A stretch of DNA of 40,659 bases from NCBI GenBank assembly GCA_900547965.1, contig URJE01000005.1, positions 1 to 40,659 of the forward strand. Reading direction: 5' to 3'. Position 1 is the stretch's first letter; the number at the start of each line of letters is the position of its first letter. This stretch comes from an uncultured Eggerthella sp. Lineage in GTDB: Bacteria > Actinomycetota > Coriobacteriia > Coriobacteriales > Eggerthellaceae. The notes under the pieces were generated by a model. It did not search any database, had not been told where the DNA came from, and worked only from the letters and a program-made list of their open reading frames with translations. Of this stretch, positions 14,898 to 21,649 are shown piece after piece. The position numbers and the translations under genes were made by a program.

Positions 14898-15848
14898 ATG
14901 ATGGAAATATTCGAGACGGCAGCTGCACAGATGGCGCTTCTTTTCGCGATGATTGCAGTTGGCTTCGGCTGCCGTAAGAAGGGCGTGATGACCGACGAAT
15001 TTGACGCCAAGCTTTCTTTCCTGGTTCTGAATGTTACTATGCCTTGCATGATTGTGGCTGCAGTGCTCAACAGCACCGCATTTCCCAGCCTCGATATGGT
15101 GCTGGAGATTATCGAATGGGGTTCCATTACCTATTTATTTGTAACGTTGATTGCAATCGTTATCGGGCATTTTGTCTCTTCCGATGATCGCACGCGCGGT
15201 ACGCTTGAATATCTGATGGTGTTCAGCAACGTGTCGGTAATCGGCTTTCCTTTGCTGGATGTTATTTTCGGCTCCGAAGCGGTGGTGTACGGTGCCATCT
15301 TCAATATTCCCTCAACTCTTGCCACGTGGACTATCGGTGTAATGCTGCTTGCGAACAAGAAGGATGGGGAAGTGGTTTCCCTGAAGGCACGCTTGAAGAA
15401 GTTGGGTATTTCTCTAATAAGCCCCTGCATGATCTCCTGCCTGGTTTCGGTTGTGCTGGTACTCGGCAACATTACGGATTCTGGTGTTCCGGCGCATACC
15501 CTCACTACTATCGGGCAATTCACGCTTCCGGGTGCAATGTTTGTTCTGGGTTCCGCTATCGCTAAAAGCCCTATTCTCGAGGCGTTCAAAAACTGGCGTG
15601 CGCTTATTGCCAGCGTAGCGCGCTTGGTGGTTATGCCTCTGGCATGCTATTTCGTGTTTGGCTTCTTCTTGGATGATCAGCTTCTGCTTGGGACCATCGT
15701 GCTCATCACGGCTATGCCTGCTGCATCGAGTGGCACCATGATGTGCATTGATGCCGATGGCGATGTTAAGAGCATGAGCCAAGGTACCTTCCTTACCACC
15801 ATTATGTCGATGGGAACGATCCCCACTATGGCGATGCTATTGGTATAG
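14898..15848 (+). CDS. AEC family permease (auxin efflux carrier / malate-malonate type)
   Basis: A 316-residue integral membrane protein with about ten predicted helices in two halves, typical of the AEC family. Visible signatures are the N-terminal MIAVGFGCRKKGVM followed by a helix with LVLNVTMPCMIVAAVLNS, SNVSVIGFPLLDVIFGSEAV near the middle, and FTLPGAMFVLGSAIAKSPIL in the second half. The C-terminus has AMPAASSGTMMC. Bacterial members carry malate, malonate or similar acids. The gene is divergent from the LysR regulator, which probably controls it. ATG at 14901 is an equally possible start (better distance from AAGGA). A terminator follows 36 bp after the stop. Confidence 0.88.
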   Translation: MMEIFETAAAQMALLFAMIAVGFGCRKKGVMTDEFDAKLSFLVLNVTMPCMIVAAVLNSTAFPSLDMVLEIIEWGSITYLFVTLIAIVIGHFVSSDDRTRGTLEYLMVFSNVSVIGFPLLDVIFGSEAVVYGAIFNIPSTLATWTIGVMLLANKKDGEVVSLKARLKKLGISLISPCMISCLVSVVLVLGNITDSGVPAHTLTTIGQFTLPGAMFVLGSAIAKSPILEAFKNWRALIASVARLVVMPLACYFVFGFFLDDQLLLGTIVLITAMPAASSGTMMCIDADGDVKSMSQGTFLTTIMSMGTIPTMAMLLV

Positions 15849-15884
15849 TCGCGTTTCTTCTAAATAACTCTCTTTTCCTCAATT

Positions 15885-15920
15885 TGGCTGGATGGGCAAC
15901 TATCCAGCCATCTTTGTTTT
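15885..15920 (+). terminator. Intrinsic terminator after the AEC permease gene
   Basis: TGGCTGGAT (15885-15893) pairs with ATCCAGCCA (15902-15910), followed by TCTTTGTTTT. It ends five bases before the extended -10 box of galU, so the two units are tightly packed. Confidence 0.8.
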
Positions 15921-15924
15921 CATT

Positions 15925-15933
15925 TGCTAAAAT
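15925..15933 (+). promoter_or_regulatory. Extended -10 promoter of galU
   Basis: TGC-TAAAAT stands 31 bases before the galU start, identical to the boxes before metG and aroC. No -35 box is apparent. Confidence 0.6.
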
Positions 15934-15964
15934 CTATACGTTTGAACATCGATCAGGAGGATTC

Positions 15965-16777
15965 ATGAAAGCACTCATTCCTGCTGCTGGTTTGGGCAGC
16001 CGCTTTCTGCCCGCTACGAAGGCTCAACCCAAGGAAATGCTCCTTGTGGTAGACCGTCCGGTTATCCAATACGTTGTTGAAGAGGGTTTGGCATCCGCTG
16101 CCGACGAGGTAATCATCATCAACAGCCATGACAAAAAGTCCATCGAAGAACACTTCACTCCCAATCCCGCCCTTGAGGCAGAGCTTCGCAGCCGCGGCAA
16201 GGACAAGTACGCGGACAAGGTGGCTCATGCGGGCAATCTGAATGTAAGCTACGTATACCAGGATGAGCCCCTGGGCTTGGGCCACGCGGTTCACTGCGCA
16301 GCCGACCGTATCAAGGGCGAGCCTTTCTTCGTGCTTTTGGGCGATGTGCTTGTTCCCGACAATCAAATGCTCATTAAGATGAAGGAAGTCTCTGACGCCC
16401 ATAACGGTGCAAGTGTTATTGCCGTTCTTCCCGTTGCCAAGGAAGAAGTGGATCGCTTCGGTGTCATTGCGGGAGACGCATTGAGCGATGAAGTATGGAA
16501 AGTGTCTTCGCTCGTCGAGAAGCCTGCAGTTGAAGAAGCTCCCTCTAACTTGGCTGTGTTTGGTCGTTATCTTCTTTCGCCGCGCGTTATGGAGCTGCTG
16601 GCAGAAGTTAAGCCTGGTGCTGGCGGAGAGATTCAGCTCACCGATGCGCTTGATGCGGTGCTAAAAGAAGAAGAGATGTATGCTCTGGTAATCGACCCAG
16701 AGGATGGCTATGACACGGGCACCATCGAAAGCTGGCTCGACACCAACAACCGCCTATACAAGAAGCTGCACGGATAA
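15965..16777 (+). CDS. galU: UTP--glucose-1-phosphate uridylyltransferase
   Basis: A 270-residue nucleotidyltransferase that makes UDP-glucose from UTP and glucose 1-phosphate, a precursor for surface glycolipids and polysaccharides. The nucleotide-binding loop is PAAGLGSRFLPATKAQPKEM (residues about 6-25). Further family marks are LGLGHAVHCA (about residue 105), FFVLLGDVLVPD (about residue 122), VEKPAVEEAPSNLAVFGRYL (about residue 180) and GEIQLTDAL (about residue 222). ATG at 15965 has a strong CAGGAGG. Single gene with its own promoter and terminator. Confidence 0.97.
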   Translation: MKALIPAAGLGSRFLPATKAQPKEMLLVVDRPVIQYVVEEGLASAADEVIIINSHDKKSIEEHFTPNPALEAELRSRGKDKYADKVAHAGNLNVSYVYQDEPLGLGHAVHCAADRIKGEPFFVLLGDVLVPDNQMLIKMKEVSDAHNGASVIAVLPVAKEEVDRFGVIAGDALSDEVWKVSSLVEKPAVEEAPSNLAVFGRYLLSPRVMELLAEVKPGAGGEIQLTDALDAVLKEEEMYALVIDPEDGYDTGTIESWLDTNNRLYKKLHG

Positions 16778-16811
16778 ATCTCAGGTTATAGGCCAAAAAG
16801 TGTGTCTATTT

Positions 16812-16845
16812 AAAGGGCATTGGCGCAGGTCAATGCCCTTTTTCT
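16812..16845 (+). terminator. Intrinsic terminator of galU
   Basis: AAAGGGCATTG (16812-16822) pairs with CAATGCCCTTT (16831-16841), followed by TT. A second small hairpin (AGTCGCC-ttag-GGCGGCT, about 16855-16872) with a TTATTTTATT tail stands right after it as a possible back-up. Confidence 0.88.
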
Positions 16846-16973
16846 ATGTCGAAAAGTCGCCTTAGGGCGGCTTATTTTATTGCGAAAGCCAGATTCGCAG
16901 TTGCCAAATTTCGTGAATTATATGCGTAGGTGGGGGATCGGAATAAAAAGCTCCAGAAAAGAGGAGGGGCGTG

Positions 16974-17091
16974 CGAGAGGGGATCTCGTCAGGCCCACAA
17001 GGAGGGAGTTTCGGTGCTTATTATTTGGGGATCTAGCACCGACTGCTTTTTGGGGAAAAGCAGTTGCAAATTGGGAGGGGACCACATTTGC
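16974..17091 (+). other. Chain of four hairpins with G-rich loops
   Basis: Within the 645-bp gap between galU and the next gene, four hairpins follow one another: CGAGA/TCTCG (16974-16988), TCGGTGCT/AGCACCGA (17011-17042), ACTGCTTTT/AAAAGCAGT (17042-17064) and GCAAAT/ATTTGC (17066-17091). Every loop contains GGGGA. A small RNA or a decoy for a GGA-binding protein is possible. A 29-codon ORF overlaps the last three. The rest of the gap (17105-17420) shows only a TTGAACGGGTTCAA palindrome (17173-17186) and a TATAAT box. Confidence 0.45.
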
Positions 17092-17103
17092 TGGTTAGAA
17101 TAA
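17014..17103 (+). CDS. Possible 29-residue Cys-rich peptide
   Basis: GTG at 17014 follows AAGGAGG (16999-17005) at an ideal distance of eight bases. The frame encodes 29 residues, including SSTDCFLGKSSCKLGG and a final HICWLE, and stops at 17103. Three Cys and several Ser/Thr in so short a sequence recall peptide pheromone or modified-peptide precursors, but no processing enzyme lies in the window. The ORF coincides with three hairpins, so the base pattern may be explained by RNA structure alone. Function unknown; coding status uncertain. Confidence 0.25.
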   Translation: MLIIWGSSTDCFLGKSSCKLGGDHICWLE

Positions 17104-17376
17104 TAGGATCTCTCACCTAAATTGCCAACCCTTTATGAATGATTTCCACGGTGAACGTGCAAAAAAGGCACCTTGAACGGGTTCAAACGCTATTTTCTTC
17201 TCATTTTCTTCATTTTATTGAATAAAGAGGGGCGGTTTTCTTGGTGATGCAGATTGAACGCGGGGGAGATGTTCCTGATTCCATACAAATATTGAAATCT
17301 ATGTGTTTCTGAAAGCATTGAGGGCGTAAATGCGTTGGTGGGTACTTGGTTGGCCACAACGATTCCTGCAACCCTA

Positions 17377-17382
17377 TATAAT
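17377..17382 (+). promoter_or_regulatory. -10 box before the methyltransferase-like gene
   Basis: A consensus TATAAT lies 41 bases before the ATG at 17423. A convincing -35 box is missing. Confidence 0.45.
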
Positions 17383-17422
17383 GAGTTAATTACTTTACCG
17401 CAGTTGCAACGAAAGGGATGCT

Positions 17423-18310
17423 ATGCCTGATATTCAAATGCGTTTCAACAAGGATATGCTTGTCCTTTCGACTCCGCTTGATTACCAACTTGCTTCTCAA
17501 GGTTTTGACCCTTCTGATCGTGAATATGTGGTTCTGTGCGAGCCTGAACTTATCGAAGAGGCTTTTAAGCTCGAGAAATCTATCGACGTGCCTTGTTTTG
17601 TCACCCCAACAGAGGGAATCACTGAAGCGCGTCTTGCATATGCCCGTTTCGAGGGGCGCTCTGACGATATGGCGCGCATCGCCTATGAAACCGCAGCTCA
17701 GTTCTCTCCGCAGCATCTTATTGCGGCAATTGGCCCTACCGGCTTGCCGCTCGACCCAACTTCCGCCGTTTCCCTTAAGCAGTCTAAGAAGCAGTATCAC
17801 GATGCCGTTCTGGCACTGACTCAGTACCCCTTTGATGCGCTGTATTTCACAGGATTCAAGGGCCTTGATGACGCCCAGTGTGCGCTTATGGGTGCTCGTG
17901 CGGTATACGATGGCCCTGTGTTTATCAGCTTGGCGCCGAATGGGGAAGGCATGTTTCCTGGTGGCCGTACCTTGTCCGAGGGTGTTGCCTTGTGCGATGA
18001 GTATGGCGCTGATGTTATCGGCGTAGTCTCAGATGCTCCTGCGCATGTTTTGGTTGGCTTTGCCAAGGAGATGGCTTCGGCTACGGATAAGCCTCTGCTC
18101 GTGGATGCTTCGGTTCGCCGCAAAGACAGGCGCCAGTTTGAGCCTACCGACGAAAATCCGTATCCCACTGCCGATGCAGTGGTGGAACTTGCAGTACGCC
18201 TTCGCGCTCAAGGGGTTCAATTCCTTCGAGCATCGGGTGCCGCCACCCCAGCTTATACAGGCGCTCTGCTTGCAACGGTTGGTGGCGGCGATGTTGTGGC
18301 GCCGCAGTAG
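17423..18310 (+). CDS. Homocysteine S-methyltransferase-like protein lacking the zinc site
   Basis: A 295-residue protein that follows the homocysteine S-methyltransferase (MetH N-domain/MmuM) fold along its whole length: an N-terminal strand, ARIAYETAAQ before LIAAIGPTGLPL (about residues 90-115), YFTGFKGLDDAQCALMGA in the place of the usual ET...E segment, and GADVIGVVSDAP (about residues 191-202) where active enzymes have G-(V/I)-N-C. Near the C-terminus FLRASGAATPAYTGAL (about residues 268-283) replaces the GGCCGT zinc motif. All three zinc-binding Cys are therefore gone, so ordinary methyl transfer to homocysteine seems impossible. It may bind another ligand or have a changed reaction. 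The next gene follows after 43 bp. Assignment to the fold is by pattern only. Confidence 0.6.
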   Translation: MPDIQMRFNKDMLVLSTPLDYQLASQGFDPSDREYVVLCEPELIEEAFKLEKSIDVPCFVTPTEGITEARLAYARFEGRSDDMARIAYETAAQFSPQHLIAAIGPTGLPLDPTSAVSLKQSKKQYHDAVLALTQYPFDALYFTGFKGLDDAQCALMGARAVYDGPVFISLAPNGEGMFPGGRTLSEGVALCDEYGADVIGVVSDAPAHVLVGFAKEMASATDKPLLVDASVRRKDRRQFEPTDENPYPTADAVVELAVRLRAQGVQFLRASGAATPAYTGALLATVGGGDVVAPQ

Positions 18311-18353
18311 TAGCGTTCTGTTGCTTGCGTTATTGCTATAGGAAGAGGGAAGC

Positions 18354-18602
18354 GTGGCACGAGAAAAAAGCTCCGACTACGGTGTGCTCCAGGAATTTAT
18401 CGACAGGCTGTTTATCGGCCGCGAGGATTATATGAGGCTTGAAGTTGTGTTAGAGGGTGAGGCCTACGGGCTCAACAGCGAGCTCATGGAGGTTCTTAAC
18501 CTGTTGCCTCCTGGCCTCTACACCCGAGATCGTCTTTGCAGCCAGATTAATTCATCGCTCTCTTCTCATGGATGGGGCTATGTTTACGGCGCGGTTCATT
18601 AA
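18354..18602 (+). CDS. Conserved-looking 82-residue protein of unknown function
   Basis: I do not recognise this protein. It begins with GTG, with AGGAAGAGGGAAG upstream, and lies 43 bp after the methyltransferase-like gene, probably in one transcript. The sequence is soluble and looks like two or three helices: a charged N-terminus, then DYGVLQEFIDRLFIGREDYM, LEVVLEGEAYGLNSELMEVL, and LLPPGLYTRDRLCSQINSSL, ending HGWGYVYGAVH. No signal peptide, membrane helix or metal motif is seen. The balanced, non-repetitive composition and good start site argue for a real gene. Confidence 0.65.
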   Translation: MAREKSSDYGVLQEFIDRLFIGREDYMRLEVVLEGEAYGLNSELMEVLNLLPPGLYTRDRLCSQINSSLSSHGWGYVYGAVH

Positions 18603-18713
18603 GCCTTCGCCCGGGGCTGATCCGTGGGTAAAGGTTGGTCTCGGGGTTTTGTATTTCCAAAAGAAGCGGGTTTTCGGAGCAAATGCTGGTGAAGACAGCG
18701 AATTTTGGCATAG

Positions 18714-18840
18714 AAAAACCGACCCCGCTAATTGGATGAACCCACCTAGCTAGGTGGGTGCCCGCAGCTTGGTTCCTGGCTTTCGCATCAACAGATGCGA
18801 ATCTCCATTCCACACGCAATCTGAGGCTCCCAATTAAATG
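18714..18840 (-). ncRNA. Candidate 6S-like structured RNA
   Basis: Read on the minus strand, TAATTGG (18836-18830) pairs with CCAATTA (18735-18729) and closes a rod-like fold. The apex is a perfect 8-bp hairpin, TTCGCATC-tgtt-GATGCGAA (18801-18782). On the 3' side of the central open region stands the 20-bp palindrome ACCCACCTAG/CTAGGTGGGT (18740-18759), flanked by GGGC and TTCAT. A run of five T follows (plus A-run 18714-18718). Closing stem, central bubble, apical stem and a 3'-side hairpin match the plan of 6S RNA, which binds RNA polymerase. About 125 nt is short for 6S. The remaining bases of the 18603-18973 gap show no gene. Confidence 0.45.
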
Positions 18841-18908
18841 TCATCGGTCCATCGCAGACACGGGATCGGCTAACTTCAGTATAGGTATATCGTGTTAAAG
18901 AAAAAGTC

Positions 18909-18914
18909 TTGACA
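18909..18914 (+). promoter_or_regulatory. -35 box upstream of addB
   Basis: A perfect TTGACA is followed by a GCAAC-GT-GTTGC dyad (18917-18928) in the spacer region; TATTCG at about 18930 is a poor -10 match. The promoter could be regulated through the dyad. Confidence 0.35.
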
Positions 18915-18973
18915 CGCAACGTGTTGCAGTATTCGAAAACCCACAATGGCCACCAACTATAGAGGAATGTTCA

Positions 18974-21649
18974 GTGACAAGGAATGTAGTTATCTTCAAC
19001 ACCCACGATCAAGCTCTTTCGTACAGAAAGCAGCTTGCTGCTAAGGGTCAGGGCGCTTGCTTCGGTGTTGAGGCAACCACGCTTGCCGCATGGCTTGCTG
19101 ATGCTTGGGAGCTGTATGGCGACGGCCGCACATTAGTTTCTTCGCTTGACCGTTCTTTTGCCATTCGCTCTTTGCTCGGGCAATCCTCTGGGGCCGGGGC
19201 ACTTGAGCTTACCGATGGTGGCATTGCTCTTGTGTGTCGTTTCTTTTCTGAGGCAATTGGCTTTGATGCCCTTGAAGAGGCAGTCGACAATCCGCCAGCT
19301 GCTCTTTCGGCGCAAGAGTGCAGCATTCTTGCTTTAGTGGAGCCGTATCGGGCTGCTCTGTTGCAACGCGGATTTATCGAGCAGGGCGATGCCCTCAATG
19401 CGCTTTTGGGTGTCGGCTGGGAAATGTCCTTTACGCTGGCTGAAGGGGTGGAGCTGCCTCCATGCTTTGTCCAGTTCACCGAAAGGGCGGGGATACCCTG
19501 TGTCGCCCTTGGCGATGGTGCTGGTCGCATCACCGGTTTGACGGAAGGCGTGCAGCCTCAGTTCCTTTTTGCGTCAGGCCCATCTGCGGAAAACGCGCTC
19601 ATATCAAGCTATGTTCGCCAGGCTTGCGAGGCGTTGTCCGCTAAGGGGAGGGCCGGGAGCGTTTTAGTGGTTACTTCGCGCCCCTGTTCCGTGTATGCAA
19701 CGCTGTCCGAAGCGCTTTCTGATTGCGGATGCGAATGCGTTCATCGGGCGCGAAAGCCTTTTGCGGAAACGCATTTTGGTCGTGCCTACCTTGCAATTCG
19801 CGAGTTCATTCTTGATGATCGTCACGATCCGCGCGCTTTGATGGATTTCGCGTCATCTCCTTTTTCCGGCATTTCCGTTCAGGCTGCTGCCAAAATCGAT
19901 GCTTCGGTTCGTGGGGACAGGGCGCTTTCTTTCGAAGAGCTTCAGGCCATGATGCATCTGGTCACAGAAACCTACGATTTATTCGAGGAATTGGTAGCCG
20001 ATGCCGATGCTTCGCTTTTGCTTGATAGATTCATTGACCTGTCGGAAGAGCTGCGCGGGCTTGATGCGGCTTCCGTTTTCGAGCAGCAAATCGCCATTGT
20101 GGCTTTGCGCGGTGTGTACGAAGCCGCCCGTCGTTGGGAGATAGGCCCCGAGGCGTTTGCGTTTGCGTTGTCTTCGCTTGCGGTTGACATTTCGCGCACG
20201 TGCGGCTCTGGCAGCAATAAAGTTGTGGTGCTGGACGCTTCGCAAGCATCATCCCTTTCTGCACAGAGCCGTTTCGACGTTGTCGTTCGTTGTGATTTGG
20301 ATGCGCGCTACGTTTCTGCAGGTGAATCGCATAATGCATTGGTTACGCTTGAAGAAAAGCTCGGTATTCAGGTGTCTCGCCATTCTCTGCAGGATGCGCG
20401 CCTTGATTTTGAGCGCGTGAAGGGGTGTGCAGCAAGGTACTTTGCGTGCGAGCGCGTGTTGAATGCCGGCGGCGACGAAGATGTATACCCCTCGTTTGTG
20501 CTTGACGAGTTCTGCGAATGCCTGCGGGAGGGGGATGAGGAGCTTGACGGTTTCGGAGTACCTCAGCACCTGCATGATGTTGTTGCCACCCGCGATGAAG
20601 GCGGTTCGCGCGACACGTATGCGTCGAATTACCAAGCGGGTGGCGAAAAGCCCGATTCCATCGTGATACCGGCTTTTGCGCCAGGCGTTGTGGGCGAATC
20701 TTCCAAACCATTGCTTTCTCTGTTTCGGGCACCCGACGATCCAGCTACCGTTGTGCTTTCCCCCTCTGCGATAGAGGAGTACGTGAATTGCCCATATCGC
20801 TGGTATACGGCAAGGCGTTTGCGCCCTGAAGCGCCCGATGAGTTGTTCGGGCCTTTGGAGCAAGGCGTTTTCGTGCATTCGGTTTGGGAATCGTTCTACC
20901 GTTGTCTGGAGCAAAAGATCTCCGCCAAACGCGTTACTCCTGGAAATCTGGAACAGGCTCAGCTTTGCTTGGGTCGCGTATTCGATGAGGAGCTTGCTAA
21001 TCAGGTTCAAGCTGAGGGTGTGCGCTACCTTCCTCTTTCGCCCGCGGAGCATGCTCAGGCGAATCGATTGAAGCAAACGCTGATTGGCAATCTTAACGTT
21101 CAAGCTCGTATGCTGCCCCGGTTTACCCCTTGGCGCTTTGAGCTGCCAATTGAGCCTGGCGAGGGCGTTGATTATGCGGGCGTGCGCCTCATGGGCCGCG
21201 TTGACAGGGTCGATATCGACGCCGAGCACGGTCATTTTGCGGTGATTGACTATAAAGGCGGCGTTTTGGGGCATGATGCGGGGTTCGATCCTGACGAACA
21301 GGAGGAGTTCCGTATTCCGCCTAAGATCCAGACGCTTGTTTATGCGCAGGCGCTGCGCCGCAGTATTGATTCTGCGCGCCCTGTCGGCGCCTTGTACCTG
21401 AGCTATAGGGCTCAAGAGCCAGCTGGGTCCATGGCCGGTTCGTTTGATTCGTCCCTGCTTGATGTTACAGGGTTTGCGCGGAGTGCTTGTGGTGTGAACA
21501 TGAACTTTGAATCGTATCTGGACATGGTCGAACAAGAAGTGGGCAAGCGCATTGCCGATCTTCTGGAAGGCGATATTGCCCCCAATCCTCTCTGCGAGTC
21601 TTCATGTATGTATTGTCCGGTCCGTTACTGCGAAAAGAGGCTCTCGTGA
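18974..21649 (+). CDS. addB: AddB-type helicase-nuclease subunit (PD-(D/E)XK nuclease)
   Basis: An 891-residue partner of AddA in the AddAB (RecBCD-like) complex that resects double-strand breaks. The N-terminal two thirds are a degenerate helicase-like region without a clear Walker A motif. The C-terminal nuclease holds GRVDRVDID and FAVIDYKGG (about residues 740-765), the Asp and DYK of the PD-(D/E)XK site. NCPYRW (C606) together with the terminal C874, C878, C881 and C886 supply the cysteines expected for the 4Fe-4S cluster that staples this nuclease. GTG start with AGAGGAA upstream. It overlaps addA by four bases (GTGA), so the two are translationally coupled. Confidence 0.88.
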   Translation: MTRNVVIFNTHDQALSYRKQLAAKGQGACFGVEATTLAAWLADAWELYGDGRTLVSSLDRSFAIRSLLGQSSGAGALELTDGGIALVCRFFSEAIGFDALEEAVDNPPAALSAQECSILALVEPYRAALLQRGFIEQGDALNALLGVGWEMSFTLAEGVELPPCFVQFTERAGIPCVALGDGAGRITGLTEGVQPQFLFASGPSAENALISSYVRQACEALSAKGRAGSVLVVTSRPCSVYATLSEALSDCGCECVHRARKPFAETHFGRAYLAIREFILDDRHDPRALMDFASSPFSGISVQAAAKIDASVRGDRALSFEELQAMMHLVTETYDLFEELVADADASLLLDRFIDLSEELRGLDAASVFEQQIAIVALRGVYEAARRWEIGPEAFAFALSSLAVDISRTCGSGSNKVVVLDASQASSLSAQSRFDVVVRCDLDARYVSAGESHNALVTLEEKLGIQVSRHSLQDARLDFERVKGCAARYFACERVLNAGGDEDVYPSFVLDEFCECLREGDEELDGFGVPQHLHDVVATRDEGGSRDTYASNYQAGGEKPDSIVIPAFAPGVVGESSKPLLSLFRAPDDPATVVLSPSAIEEYVNCPYRWYTARRLRPEAPDELFGPLEQGVFVHSVWESFYRCLEQKISAKRVTPGNLEQAQLCLGRVFDEELANQVQAEGVRYLPLSPAEHAQANRLKQTLIGNLNVQARMLPRFTPWRFELPIEPGEGVDYAGVRLMGRVDRVDIDAEHGHFAVIDYKGGVLGHDAGFDPDEQEEFRIPPKIQTLVYAQALRRSIDSARPVGALYLSYRAQEPAGSMAGSFDSSLLDVTGFARSACGVNMNFESYLDMVEQEVGKRIADLLEGDIAPNPLCESSCMYCPVRYCEKRLS

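Noticed and set aside
16820..17098. A 92-codon plus-strand frame after galU
   Set aside because: It begins inside the galU terminator, is very Arg-rich, lacks a ribosome-binding site and resembles nothing known.
17173..17186. LexA box (TTGAACGGGTTCAA)
   Set aside because: The half-sites GAAC and GTTC are separated by two bases instead of four, and the site is 240 bp from the nearest gene start.
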